The notes: a model not told the origin generated them from the sequence alone. A DNA stretch of 64,000 nt from Umbilicaria muhlenbergii (GCA_000611775.1 KK106983.1:2414808-2478807), one strand, 5' to 3'; shown: positions 1 through 12,085, numbered from the stretch's first letter. Translations and numbers: made by a program.

Positions 1-996
1 GTATCAACACGGCCATGGGAGTTGTCCACTATTATTACTTTCTTTAATGACGGGACTGCCTTCGACTCGATTTTCGTTGCCCCAAGGTCTAGAACGACCT
101 GTTGTAGAAGCAAGGCGTTCGAACGGGGTTCTTTTCGGGGTAGATTGGTTTCCGTGCCTATGATAAGGTGAGATGCTTCGAGGTGGCTGAGTGCAGCAAT
201 AACTTGATTGGCGTTAAAAGCAGGATTCAGCGGCACCTTGTACTTGTCAGCTTAGAAAAGAAAAGCAGTAAGGCTACAAAGCCTTCCATAGCAGCGACAG
301 TAGGGAGGGCTGTGCGATGGTTCCCAGTGTTGGTCAGGCTGTATTACACCGTCATACCATACTTGGGAAATCGAGCAACAGAATCCGGCCAAAGATGAGA
401 CTCAACCTGATCTGGGCTTGGAATTCCCAAGCACCCTCACTGAAGCTGCGGCATGCGCTCTTTACGTTTGGGAGGGGACGGGCAACTCACTAAGATAGCC
501 CCTAGCTTGAATGCCCCATAGGTAGCCTTGATCGAAATCAGCGGAGGGTCCTCGAATAGTCATCTAGGTCTCGTACAATGGCGTACTCGATATTGTTGCC
601 TAGCGAAACAGCCACTCGGTCCCCTTTCTTCACTCCTGCCCTTGCCAGTCCTTGTGCCAGTGCATTGCTTTTCTTGTCCAATGAGTCGTACGTAAGACGT
701 GTCCGCTGATGACGAGATACAACCCTAGGCCTCTGTTAGTTGTAGCTTTCATAAGCAGGGAGTTGCAACTTGCGCAGTACGGTCTCCAAACTTCGACACA
801 ATCGACGAGAAATGCTCCCCGACAGTCTGTTCAAGTAAAGGGGGCTTTCAACTGTTAGCAAGAGGTGGTTGCCATCTTTTGGGAGAGAGCTTACCGCTGA
901 AGGACCCTGGTCGTAAGAGTCTGTTAGAAACTGCCGGTTCTGATATTGTACAGATACCCGCGAGATCCATTGCGCTCGGAGCAGAGCCCGTCGCAT
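1..996 (-). CDS. AMP-binding acyl-CoA synthetase, 5' part only (runs off left edge)
   Basis: Exons on the minus strand are 996-895, 844-774, 724-577, 526-491 and 236-1 (continuing beyond the window). The product activates fatty acids with ATP and CoA. The visible N-terminal third reads RTRLTYDSLDKKSNALAQ..., then GVKKGDRVAVSLGNN..., then ATYGAFKLGAILVPLNPAFN, the classic start of an AMP-binding acyl-CoA synthetase; the catalytic core lies outside the window. I chose the ATG at 996 because it gives MRRALLRAQWISRVSVQ, an Arg-rich amphipathic start that looks like a mitochondrial presequence; an in-frame ATG at 1086 is possible. Intron 2 (725-773) uses a GC donor (GCAAGT), and reading phase is preserved across it. 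Intron 4 (237-490) is unusually long at 254 nt. The subfamily (medium- or long-chain) cannot be decided. Confidence 0.88.
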
Positions 997-1541
997 CTTG
1001 ATCAGGCATCGATCAAGTTGTACCTGAAATCGCAGCGATGCGATGCGTCGAGTTCCGGGAATGCGGGGTCGGCAAACACTGCACATTCAGGCATGCCGAG
1101 GCAGGGGTCCAAATGAACCCTTCGTTCCGTCGATGCGTAAAGTGATGGCTCTGATGCTCAAAACCGTTAGAAGGTAGTGAAGGCGGACATAGATACAAAC
1201 GTGGACGGGAAGGTTGCTCCTGGTTTTCAGGAACTCGTGGGCTTTCTGTAGGGACAAACAAAAGCAGCATACACAAGAGGTTTGTGACATTCTCGCTGAC
1301 TCCGCAATCTGAAGGTATATCATCGTGAATCAAATTCAGGCGACTAAAACCAAAAAAGCGTGGAGGCAGTTATAGCGGTCCCTATGGGTATGTTCAACAT
1401 CTGGGCTAAAATGTGGCTGTTATGCAATCAAACCAAACTTCAAATAAAGCAGCATGCTTATTAACACCGCCGCAGACCACTAGATACGACACCTTCCGGC
1501 AGAAATGATCACCAAATGTCCACCCATGTCTAATCTGATCT
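997..1541. other. Intergenic, no gene recognised
   Basis: This stretch lies between the acyl-CoA synthetase start and the kinase stop, both on the minus strand. It should hold the synthetase promoter and the kinase 3' UTR. Short open frames here show no recognisable protein family. Confidence 0.6.
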
Positions 1542-3002
1542 CTAGAAGTCCTGAAAGGCTCCGTCATATTTCTTTGCCATATCTGCGGTGTACACACTCT
1601 TACTTGGCGGTGCTGGGTCGTAGTCATCGAAGTTGCTCGTGTCCGCAGCGTGTTTCACCTGGGGAATAATGGGGCCCTTCATTTGGCGGTAGTAGAGTGC
1701 CTCCCAGTCGATGCCGTTGAAGAAGGGGTGCGACTTGACTCGGCCAGCGCCGCCAGAGATGTTGCCCAGTCGGCGGGAGGGATTGACCGTACACAGGCCC
1801 CCGATAAGGTCTTGGGCGTCTGCGGACATCCCGTTTGGATAGCGGATGTTGCCTTCCACGATCCTGACGCTTGTCAGCTGTCAAGTCGACATGCGACGCG
1901 GAGTCTGGAGGTTCTCACATTTCATAGATCTTCATGGGATTTTGATCCCAAAATGGAGGCTGGCCAACAAGGAATTCGTAGACTAGAATTCCAAAAGCCC
2001 ACCAATCCACAGCAGTACCGTGCCCTGGGATGAGCGGTGTAAGTATACGATGCCTCTCAAACGATGCAAATATGCGTACCCGAGTTCCTAATAACTTCAG
2101 GGGCCAAGTATTCGGGAGTTCCGCAAAGCGTGTACGTCTCCGCTACAACTAGGTTTAATATTTGGCGCTGGAAAGAGGGCCTCCGTGGGACTTACTTCCC
2201 CCGATTTTCTTCGCAAAGCCAAAGTCGACAAGCTTGAGGTGTCCTTCCGCGTCTATGAGAATGTTTTCTGGCTTCAGATCGCGGTAAGCCACTCCCTCGA
2301 CATCATGTAGGAACTCTAAGATGAGGACTATCTCCGCGGCGTAGAACCGTGACGTCGGTTCGTTGAAGCGTCGTGCTCGTCGTAAATAGGTGAAGACCTC
2401 GCCACCGGGGCAGTAGTCCAACTACTCCAGTCAGCCAAAGCCCTATCATGCACAGGCGCCAGGCTGCTGACGAGCATATAGAGGCACTCATGGTCTGAGA
2501 AGCTCGTGATCATTGTGGTGATGAAAGGATGGCCGGCCACCGCAGCCAGGGTGTTCCTTTCATTGCGCACATGCTCCACCTGCTTCAGTTTGACGACTAT
2601 GCCAGACGTGCCGTCAGTCGCGATTGGATTACAGGTTCTGGTACGTTCGGGGTGCTTACTGTCGACCTTCCGAAGTATCTTCAGAGCAAAGACCTTGTCT
2701 TTGTCCTGTTTCGACGAATTTGCAAGGCGGGCCAACCATACTCGCGCAAAGGTGCCGGTTCCCAATGTCTTCACGAGATCGAAATCCTTCAGCCGCAGCT
2801 GCTTCGACGACACACCCAACTTCTTGTTTCTGGGGTCCTCGGCGATATGGTTAGGCGAGAGGGGTCTTTTGCACTCCTCGAACTCCGCAATGAACGCTTT
2901 CTCTCTTTCCTGCTGCGCATCGTCGTGTGGGGCGGGCCGGCCTGATCGCTTGTTGCCCAGTATCCTATGCGCACCGAGATGGCCTAATGCTGCTGCTGCC
3001 AT
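1542..3002 (-). CDS. PKA-like AGC protein kinase catalytic subunit
   Basis: Six exons (3002-2660, 2596-2472, 2421-2196, 2142-2080, 2024-1919, 1863-1542) close in frame to 394 codons. This is a serine/threonine kinase of the cAMP-dependent type. It has a Gly-rich loop LGTGTFARV (~80-88), catalytic Lys in FALKILRK (~108), [10 protein letters not shown], the catalytic loop [17 protein letters not shown], the activation segment [15 protein letters not shown], and [11 protein letters not shown]. The C-terminal tail has FDDYDP and ends in FQDF, matching the FxxF terminus of PKA catalytic subunits. The long N-terminus and [11 protein letters not shown] pattern suggest the second fungal class (PkaB/PkaC2) rather than the main PkaC1; that is inference. 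The first ATG in frame is 3002; upstream codons reach only a TTG. The intron 3 acceptor was placed at 2143 because it restores ETYTLCGT. Confidence 0.9.
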
Positions 3003-3728
3003 TATGCGCTCGCGATCTTTCAATCTCTCGGATGACTCAATTTCATCTCTCTACCTCGGACTCATCGCTCCTCGTCAGTGGAATCGAGGCCACATATGGG
3101 GAGCCTTGCACACGCAAGGGGCGTGCGGTGAAGACGGGTGGATGTGAAGGGCGACATTGAATCCGAGTAGGTTTGGCCAGAGTGAAACGAGTCTGCTTGG
3201 GGTCGAGCAGCGGGCTACGGGAAAGCATGAGGTCTCTTCAGGCCTTGTTTCGCCTTCCTTTTTCGCTTGCGCCAGGCTGCATGAGCGGCAATGGGCCTCG
3301 CCTCACGTCGCATTCGCATTCGCCTTCGCATTCCCATCTGCATTCCATCTCCCCTTGTTATTCGCATCCATACCCAACACGAGTAACCAATTGGATGACT
3401 CGGCAGTGGTGACACTACCTTTCTCTGACCTCTACGATACTATGACTGGCACTAGATCCCTGCACGCACGTTACGGCTCCTTGGGCTCAACCAGTACGGC
3501 GGTAGCACAGCATTTTGTATTTCCTGACAGTCATTGCGTTCATTGTGGCCAACTTGTTGTTGATTGCGGTATTACAAACACCACTACCGACCTATTACCC
3601 ACCTCCGCCATGGCAGATGCCTCTGCGAACCCGATCTCAAACGGTGGGATTTGGACCGACGCTGATGTACCCTGATAAAGTCCCGCTCTGCAAAGTTGGC
3701 TTGTGAACCAAGGTCGTTGAACCCCCAC
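3003..3728. other. Intergenic between kinase 5' end and VMA11 3' end
   Basis: This contains the kinase promoter or 5' UTR and the VMA11 3' UTR. Around 3309-3350 there is an imperfect run of 6-bp CGCATT/CGCCTT units. An open frame at 3157-3675 (+) has no recognisable domain and lies opposite the expected promoter, so it is not called. Confidence 0.5.
3020..3046 (-). promoter_or_regulatory. Possible upstream ORF of the PKA-like kinase
   Basis: An ATG followed by seven more sense codons and TGA (peptide MKLSHPRD) ends 17 nt before the kinase ATG, in another frame. If it is inside the transcript it could lower translation of the kinase. No evidence for the transcript start is available. Confidence 0.35.
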
Positions 3729-4632
3729 CTAACCACCAGCTTTGCTCTGAAGGATTAGGGCGACGATAAGTCTATAGTATGATCAGTGTCTCATTGGTTC
3801 AGATACGCCCGCCTGGATTGTCTAGCTACCCATAAAGACCCAATACTTCTGCGAAAATCAGTATCAGCACCATTCCCACGAATATCCGTGACTGTTGCAT
3901 GTATGATCGAACGCCCTAGGTGCGAGGTCAGCGGTAGCCCCTGGAAGCCCTGAATTGCGTAAAAGACCATACCATATCACCGACAATGCCTATTGCATAA
4001 CCAGCCGCAAGCCCGGCAAGGCCGACTGAAAGACCGGCTGCCAGATGCATAAAGCCACTGCGCCACCCGAGGATCAGTAAGGACCTCAGTTTATGCTGCT
4101 TACTCTTAGTAAAACATCGGCAGCGTACTTGAACAGGGCGTAGCTCGTTTTCGCAGGTGGGTTCAATTCCCCAGCTATTAGGACAGCGATGACCAGCCCG
4201 TAAACCGCAATAATGCCGGACATGACAACTGGTATTAGTGACTGTCATTATACGAGCATCAGCAGCGGTCCGTGTCGATCAGCTCTAAAGAGGCACGAAC
4301 CTTCATTATCAGATCCGGTCTGAATGTGCCCACGCCCGCGATCCCTATGCCCGATTTCGCCGTCCCGTATGCCGCCCCTAAACCTGTGATGTCTTTCCGT
4401 CAGCACGAATACTGCTGGCAACCCTGATATCTCCACTATCACGTACATCCAAAGATCATCTACAAGGCTTTAGTTAGCGTTTGGATGGAGGCGACAAAGG
4501 GTTTCTAGCTTACAGCAAATGAAACCCCGGCCTACGCAGCTTGTCAGTCCAGATAACGTCAAGGTATGATTGTAGCACACATACCATGCCAAAGAATGGC
4601 GCAAACTTGGGAGCCAGTTCACTTTCCGCCAT
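3729..4632 (-). CDS. vma11: V-ATPase V0 proteolipid subunit c' (Vma11-like)
   Basis: This is a membrane proteolipid of the V-ATPase c-ring, which carries protons across vacuolar membranes. Eight exons (4632-4585, 4531-4514, 4459-4447, 4383-4301, 4241-4129, 4057-3973, 3915-3830, 3771-3729) close to 162 codons. The protein starts [16 protein letters not shown] and continues [60 protein letters not shown], and [20 protein letters not shown], giving four transmembrane segments with the conserved proton-binding Glu in the last (FAEVLGLYG). [19 protein letters not shown] resembles yeast c' (Vma11) more than c (Vma3). Exons 2 and 3 are only 18 and 13 nt. The protein cannot be found as a single open frame, so ab initio callers may miss it. 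Confidence 0.93.
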
Positions 4633-5474
4633 GGTAGGCAGTAGATTCTCTACCGAGGTAGTAGATTCTCTACCCAGTGTGGGTGCTGGGGGTGTAGCCA
4701 GTAATGTGGAAGGCGACGTGGGAGGAGATATGTCGACGATACGTGCTATCTGAGGGACCCTGATAAGGCTTCGACAAAGGCTTAGTATGTGCTGCCAACT
4801 TCCACAGTTCCGACCGGGACAGAGCCAGGTGCCTCAACCTCAACGGAGAAATATCGGCTTTCTATAATACAGTGTTGGAGGTAGCAGGCACAAGTGCAAT
4901 GACCAGTGGAAGAGGCGTGAGAGGTTCCGAGCTTTGCGTCACTGGATACTCTCCCTTCCCCGATTTTGCTTGCCGCTTTTCGACAAAGCTTAGTTCGCCT
5001 CGCTTTCGACGGAGGAGATCTTGAACTCACCAAGAACGTGAGGGCGAATAAGAGACAACTTCTCCTACCTGGCCACTCCGCCCACCATACTGTTCATCCC
5101 TAACCTGCAGTAACATCCGGGCCCAGCTATCCCTCAGTTCGTACCTCCTTGCGACTGGAACGTACCCAGTGTCGCCTCTTTGGCATGTCCACGCTCCACT
5201 CCGCATGAGCGAATCCGAACAACGTCAAGCCCATTACACATCTATCCCCTACGCTGAAACCTACCTAGAACAAGGGTTACCCTTCTAGGCTTTTACAAGG
5301 CGGTCACCGGAGCCATCCAGTTCTCGAATCGAGCCGCTCTCAGACTGGCGTTGCGGACAGGACACTTTCCCCCTTCTCTCCTGGGGAGCATCACCTCGTT
5401 GGTGGCTAAAGGTACCACCGTGTAACCCACGGTGCAATCTTTCAACTTGGGTTCCGTCAGCGAATGCGCTTCTC
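4633..5474. promoter_or_regulatory. Divergent promoter region, VMA11 / ROM2
   Basis: This 842-bp stretch separates two head-to-head genes and should hold both promoters and the ROM2 5' leader. Near 4642-4674 an 18-bp segment containing AGTAGATTCTCTACC occurs twice. No further gene was recognised; the open frame at 4782-5033 (-) matches no family I know. Confidence 0.55.
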
Positions 5475-8400
5475 ATGGCCGACTACAGTACCCAGCAGGG
5501 GCGTAATTATCGGCCCAACAACCATGGGTACGCATCATCATACCAGAGGGATGCTGCCTTCTCAAATATCTTTGGTGCTGCCCCCCCTCCGGGACGATCA
5601 CAGACGATGACATCTGAGTCTACGGTGGTATCTCAAGAGCGCTCAAATACCATGTCATCCCAACAATCCTTCACGCCGTCCCAAATGTCGGAAACGCCAA
5701 CGCAACGAGCACCACCCGTAAGACAGCAGCAGAATGGTTACGGTCCGTCTCTGGCGAACGGCAACTACCAAGGGCAGAGACAATCGAGTGCTCCTGTACA
5801 GCTGCAACCTCAGCCTCAATATCTCCCACAACCTTTGCACCCGGACCGACGTCCATATCCCCAACCACAGCGAATCGACCCTCGACAACCGGCCCCTCAG
5901 CCGTACAACAGGCCGGCCCCACGCAACTACCCGATGAACCCTGCGCTTAACTCAGACCCTTATCGATCAAGGTCCATGGCAGCGATCACCGGGCCGTCTG
6001 TCTACAGCCCACCCCCAAGCAATTACAGTCAGCCTCCAAGCAATTACAACCAAGCTCCTGCCAACCATTTTCGTCAGCAAACGTATCATTCTATGGCGTC
6101 TCGGACGACCGCTCAAGGGCGGATCGTCCCTGAGCGGCAGGATGAGCGAGCGATGTCGATGAGCTCATACTCCATGGAGAGAGATCACAATCAAACCATG
6201 AGTGGCCGAGTTATCCCAAACAGGAGGCGAGAGTCAGGGCAGGAGATGCCGAGGATTGAAGGGGCGTTCCCAAACGGAACGGTGGCCTCGGCCTCGGCAA
6301 ATCTACCTTCAACCACCAGGACCATGAGCCAAGGGAGCGCTTCCTCACGCACGATGTCAATGGCATCCACGATTATCAATCCGGCAGAACGGAATGACTC
6401 CTTGCAGCATAGGCCTTCAATACAGAAGAATGGCACGTCTGGTTCCAGCGCTATCGTTACTGTACAGAGCAGATCACCTTTGGTCTATCCTGCGCTCCTG
6501 TCAAGGGTAGCAGATGTCTTTCGCGAGCGAATCGCCGCTGGCGACCGCAACAAAAACGAGCTGTCGTATACTTTCGCGTTCACTGGTGGAGAGGCTGTGG
6601 ACCTGATATCCTATATCATCAAAACTACGGACCGGAATCTGGCTCTTCTCTTAGGACGTGCTTTGGATGCGCAGAAATTCTTCCACGACGTCACTTATGA
6701 TCACCGTCTACGAGATTCACCTACAGAAATCTATCAGTTCCGCGAGGCGCTTATGGAAGACACTTCCACTAATGTCAACGGGGTTTTCACCTTGCTAACG
6801 GAGTGCTATTCGCCTACATGCACAAGAGATCAGCTCTGCTACTCGATTGCATGCCCTCGACGGCTAGAGCAGCAATCACGACTGAACCTCAAGCCTCAAC
6901 CTGGTCTTAGAAGAGAACCATCACAGTCCAGCCTTCATGCCGATGAAAGTGATGAGCAGAAGCTTTGGATCAATACCGTATCCAAAGAGGTAGCTGATAG
7001 TGTTGGGGACAGAGAGAAGAAAAGGCAAGAGGTGATTTCTGAGATCATGTATACAGAGCGCGATTTTGTCAAAGATTTAGAGTATCTGCGAGATTTCTGG
7101 ATGAAGCCATTACGGTCCACAAATCCGGCAAACCCTTCTCCAGTACCAGAGGCTCGCCGTGAGAAGTTCGTCCGCACCGTTTTCTCGAATGTGATGGATG
7201 TGCATGCTGTTAATTCAAGGATGGCCGAAGCCCTGACAAGGAGGCAACAGGAGAATCCAGTCGTTAAAAATGTGGGAGATATCTTCTTGACCTTCATACC
7301 ACGCTTTGATCCTTTTATCAAGTACGGTGCCAACCAGCTTTATGGAAAGTACGAATTCGAAAGGGAGCGATCATCCAACCCGGCCTTTTCCAAATTTGTT
7401 GACGAAACCGAACGTCTGAAAGAGTCACGGAAGCTCGAGCTCAACGGCTATCTGACGAAACCCACTACAAGGTTGGCAAGGTACCCGTTGCTGCTTGAAA
7501 ACGTTGCAAAGTATACGGCAGAGGACAATCCTGATGCTCAGGATATCCCAAAGGCAATCTCCCAGATCAGAGACTTCTTGTCAAGAGTCAACGTGGAATC
7601 AGGCAAGGCTGAGAATCATCATAACCTAATGGTACTAAATCACCAGCTCAAATGGGGGCCGGGTGACTACGTAGACTTGAAGCTTACCGAAGAAAGTCGG
7701 CAGCTGTTGTTCAAGGGCCCTTTGAAGAAAGGCCCAACAGATACCAGTGAAGTCTTTGTGTACCTGTTCGACCACGCTGTCCTGCTTGTTCGACAAAAGA
7801 CCATCAACAAACGAGAGGAGCTCAAAGTCTATCGCAAACCGATCCCTTTGGAGCTCTTGGTGATAACCCAAATGGAAGAGGTTATTCCCAGATTGGGAAT
7901 CTCGAAGCGGCCGTCCTCCAGTCTTGCGCTGGGAGCAAAGGCAGCCTTGGCTGCACCAAAGGCAAATCCAGCTGCGAAGGAGGGCTATCCAATCACTTTT
8001 CGACATTTGGGTAAAGGAGGGTATGAACTTACGCTTTATGCCTTATCGCACATACAACGGCGGAAATGGATGGAGCACATTGAAGGACAACAGAGCAAGC
8101 TCCGGGAGCGTAGCAACTTCTATACCAAAACAGTGTTGTGCAATGGCTTTTTCACCAGCGTCAACAAGGTCAACTGCCTAGTTCCCATTGGTGAGTCCGT
8201 CATTTTGCTCTGGGTTGTGTTCTACTAATATCTGCCCTAGATGGTGGTCGAAAGCTTGTTTTCGGGACAGATAATGGAGTTTATATATCAGACCGCAAAC
8301 CAAAGGAAGTTAACGCGAGGCCCAAGCGCGTACTGGACATCAGTGCGGTCACCCAGATTGATGTTTTGGAAGAATATCAGCTCCTTTTGGTACTCGCAAA

Positions 8401-9294
8401 CAAGAGCCTGGTCTCTTATCCTTTGGAAGCGCTCGATCCGAACGATTCCCAGTCATCTCTTCTAAAAAGACCCAAAAAAATCCAAGGTCATGCCAACTTC
8501 TTCAAAGCTGGAGTCTGCCTCGGTAGACACCTGGTGTGCTCGGTCAAGACATCGGCCCTGTCTACCACCATCAAGGTCTTCGAGCCCATGGACACAATGT
8601 CAAAGGGTAAAAAGAAACCCGCGATAAGCAAAATGTTCCAAGGCGGGCAAGATGCTCTAAAGCCATTCAAGGTAATCGGATTTTCGATGCTAGGATTGAT
8701 TGCTTATACTAACACGTATCCTCAGGAGTTCTATATTCCCACCGAATCATCCTCTATTCACTTCCTGAAATCGAAACTATGTGTCGGCTGTGCTCGGGGT
8801 TTTGAGGTTGTTAGCCTCGAGACTCTGGAAACGCAGTCGCTGCTGGACCAGGCGGATACCTCTTTGGACTTTGTAGCCCGCAAGGAGAACATCAAGCCTA
8901 TACATATCGAAAGACTCAATGGCGAGTTCCTTCTCAACTACACGGACTTCTCCTTCTTCGTTAATCGAAATGGTTGGCGAGCTCGACCGGACTGGAAAAT
9001 CACGTGGGAAGGCCAACCCCAATCATTTGCGTTGTCATACCCCTACATACTTGCCTTTGAACCTAGTTTCATCGAGATCCGGCACGTTGAGACGAGTGCA
9101 CTGGTTCATATCTTGACAGCCAAGAATATTCGGATGTTACATTCTTCGACGAGAGAGGTATGGCCTTATAATCACTAGCATTTTCTTTTATACGTTGATG
9201 CTGATATAACCCGTAGATACTCTACGCTTACGAGGACGAAGGAGGAGAAGATGTTGTCGCAAGTCTTGACTTTTGGAGTCGATCTCAGCAATAG
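5475..9294 (+). CDS. rom2: Rho1 guanine-nucleotide exchange factor Rom2
   Basis: Four exons (5475-8190, 8241-8671, 8726-9157, 9217-9294) close to 1,218 codons, the usual size of fungal Rom1/Rom2. The protein activates the Rho1 GTPase at the plasma membrane in the cell-wall-integrity pathway. The order is: a long Pro/Gln/Ser-rich disordered N-terminus (~1-330) with the conserved AAFSNIFGAAPPPGRSQTM; a DEP domain (~333-425, SPLVYPALLSRVADVF to EIYQFREA); the DH/RhoGEF domain (~516-715, beginning RQEVISEIMYTERDFVKDL); a PH domain (~735-880); and a CNH domain (~895-1215, beginning GGRKLVFGTDNGVYISD). The start ATG matches the usual MADY start of this family. Introns are 50, 54 and 59 nt. Confidence 0.95.
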
Positions 9295-10194
9295 ACTCCC
9301 GATGATGATGAGTTCTTCTCATCTATCTGCCAGCGCCTTCACCTGCATCATGTGTGCATGTCAGCGGTCTGTCGTGCATTTCCTCTATACATTCCCCAGC
9401 TGCGTGCATCTCTGCTTCGGGTCCCAGGCGTTTATGTCGAGCGTAAGTGGCATGGTCATGGTCATCTTGGTCGATCTAGATGAGACACGGTGGGTGTCGC
9501 ACTATTTGGCTAACTAGAGGGTGTTGGGGCGTCATTTGTAAGGGTGTGCGGATATGGTGGGGTCCCTTTTGAATCTCCCACAGCGATTTTTTCCAGACTT
9601 CTTGACCATCTAACTGAGGGGATGGCAATGTCTACTCCCTATTGCTGTGATCATGGGCCAGGCTTGGTTTCGTTCTTCAAAACCTAGTCGTGGTTTGGTG
9701 TTTTTCCCGCTACCAGTCGACAATCCAGCCTTGATCCTGCTCGCCGCAATACCCAGCCCGTCCGGTCTTGCATAGAGGACCGTAGCTGATCGTGGGAACT
9801 ACGAATCACGTTTAATTGAGTCCGCCTGGCCAGTATGTTGGAGACCAAGATGCCAATCAAGACTCGTTGGTGAGACCAGTGCCACTGATGGAGCATTCAG
9901 CCGAGCTTGATGAATGCCATAGTGTTAGCAGGAGAATGTGGGCATCCGCCTGTATGGTGGTAAGACTGGATTCCACTTCTGAAAATAAGTCAGGAATTGA
10001 CACGGCTGGAGGAACTGCCGTGCGAGGGATTCACGATCGATATAATCACTAACCCTGATAGAAAGCACCCTTGGCACCATCAAGTTGAGTGACAATTTGA
10101 GGCAGTATGCAACGTAGCTACAGATCTCAGTCTCAAATGATGAGCAATTATTGCGAGTACGTTAGGCGCACTGCAGGCGTGTGCACAAAAAAAA
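9295..10194. other. Intergenic, no gene recognised
   Basis: This is downstream of ROM2 and upstream of the MITE. Overlapping short open frames on both strands (for example 9816-10052 + and 9684-9896 -) have no recognisable domain and no supporting splice structure. Confidence 0.5.
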
Positions 10195-10851
10195 GGTAAA
10201 TGCCTGAAGTGACCCCCCTAAACTTCAAAATTCCCAGAATAACCCTCAAAACTTCATAATTCCTCGTTTGACCCCCTACAAATAATGAAGTTAAATGAAC
10301 TATAGAAATGAGATTGTTAACAGTGATCCTCTTCACATAATTCTTTTAACTGTATCATGTGACAGATTGATTACAGTGATTCAGCTTCTCTCAAGTCATA
10401 GCCTGAGTCAAACACGGGTTTGATGGCAGAAATAAGTTAAGTTGTTGCATACTTGAATGTTAAGTGACTCAGGTGGTAAATGTTTAGTTAAGGTTATGAT
10501 TAAAAACAACTGATAACACTGAAATCTGATAATCATGCCCCGCCCCCAATAATTGTTCGTAATAAGCGAACGAATATTAGAGGCGGGGCACGATTATCAG
10601 AAGTGTTCAAGTACAGGTTTGACAACATATAAAGAGCCTCAGGAAGAAACAGGATGTGTCAGAGCAAGAAGTACACTGTAAATCAGAGGCATTTCAGACA
10701 CTCTTTAGACAGCCTGTGTCATATATAAAAATGCATGAAATCCAGCCTGAAAGCACCTCTAGAGAGACTGAGGGTCAAATGAGGAATTATGAAGTTTTGG
10801 AGGTTATTCTGGGTAGTTCGAAGTTTGGGGGGGTCATTTCAGGCACTTACC
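10195..10851. mobile_element. MITE: 657-bp non-autonomous DNA transposon with 80-bp terminal inverted repeats
   Basis: Positions 10195-10274 and 10772-10851 are near-perfect reverse complements over 80 bp; both outer ends start GGTAARTGCCTGAARTGACC when read inward. About ten positions differ, most of them transitions. The interior (10275-10771) is AT-richer than the host DNA and has no open frame of note, so the element must move with a transposase from elsewhere. I see no convincing target-site duplication (left flank is a run of A, right flank GTAGAAAG), so the superfamily is not assigned. It lies in the long gap between ROM2 and the PQ-loop gene. Confidence 0.85.
10526..10600. repeat. 75-bp palindrome inside the MITE
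   Basis: The arms 10526-10544 (CTGATAATCATGCCCCGCC) and 10582-10600 are inverted repeats matching at 18 of 19 positions. The inner arms (AATAATTGTTCG against CGAACGAATATT) extend the stem to a short loop near TAATAAG. It is far more GC-rich than the rest of the MITE interior and could be a smaller element trapped inside, or a structural core. Confidence 0.75.
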
Positions 10852-12085
10852 GTAGAAAGAACAGTCCCCATAAGCCACTGCGGGGATCCTCAGCCACGAG
10901 TCGCGCTATGAGACGAAAAAACATCATTTGAAAGACAATGGATGTATGTACAAGAGACCCCATTGAGCTCTAGCATCAGTACTTCGAGCCATCGCCGGTC
11001 ATCGTCTATCCAATACGAAGGATAAAAGGGGGCTTCGGCGCAGCTTCGGTTGACGGGATTCCCACAGTAAAACAACAGTGAGGACCGGTTCCGGAGAAGA
11101 AGATTAGACGACTATAGGCTGAGCTTAACTGAGATTTGCTAAATCACATATTCAAGGTTCTAGTTCGACCTCTGAAAACGTTGCTAGAGGGGCTTTCAGT
11201 TCTTGGCTGACAACCATCATTAATTTCAACCCTAGGGCTTTGCCCTTATCTCTTCAGCAGTGACATGATGACTTCTGAGTCCAGTGACCTTCTCAGTACC
11301 TTGGCAGACCTTTGGCCTCGGGTAGGATGAACTCTGCGTGGACAGAGAAAGAAGGTGGCGTTGGTCGCTCAGCCGCGTCCTTTCCACCGAAAGCGAAAGT
11401 CAACTCCTTCCCCACCAAGCCATGCTAGACAAGTCAGACTACATAAGGCGCTGGATTCTACTCGTATTGTCATCTAATAGGACCTCGGTAAGAGATCTCG
11501 CGGGCAATTCAAGCAGGGTAGTTATCACAGCTTATGTGAGAAAACAGAGTTTGGTAGCAGAATACGCTGCAGAATAGGAGGTATTAAGGCATGAGCGGAA
11601 TAAGGTGGCGAGGGTGGCGACATGCTCGATCGAGGAAACATTTGCGCGGTGGCCGAGCCAAAATCACGACCGCGCCAAGCACGGGCCATTATTCCAGAAC
11701 AGGCGTGAAAAAGCCGTCGAAAGTTAACAATTGTGGAGATGTTTAGTCATGGGCTGGCCGTCAAGCCTACAATTAGAGGTGCTGGTACTCGTCCGCTTCG
11801 CGTCGTGATGATGTCTCTATTCTTACCGACTGCATCTCGTCTTGCCTCCAGCATTCTTCATTTGACACTCTCGAACTAACTCGTGCTCAAGCTCTCATAT
11901 CTCATCCAACCTTTTCGGGGTCTTTTCACGAGTGATAATACTATATCCGGTGTCTTACTGCCATGCTACGTTGCTTTCTGCCTGATTTGCATCTGTGTAG
12001 CTAGTCTTAAATATTATTGCGTGGTCTTGTCTCCTGAAGATTAGTTGTCATCTGCATTGGGGAAGAAATTGTCACCTGCTGTAGT
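10852..12085. other. Intergenic upstream of the PQ-loop gene
   Basis: This stretch is 1.2 kb. The proximal part, from ~11,780, is pyrimidine-rich and should be the promoter and 5' leader of the downstream gene. An open frame at 11338-11577 (+, 79 codons) has no recognisable domain and is not called. Confidence 0.5.

Noticed and set aside
2143-2153. More distal acceptor for kinase intron 3
   Set aside because: It would add three residues (IVAE in place of TE) before the activation loop; the acceptor at 2143 gives ETYTLCGT as in relatives.
3003-3023. N-terminal extension of the kinase (KDRERI...)
   Set aside because: It would need a TTG start; the first in-frame ATG is 3002.
3157-3675. 172-codon open frame on the plus strand between kinase and VMA11
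   Set aside because: It has no known domain, low-complexity hexamer repeats produce part of it, and it lies in the expected promoter/UTR of the kinase.
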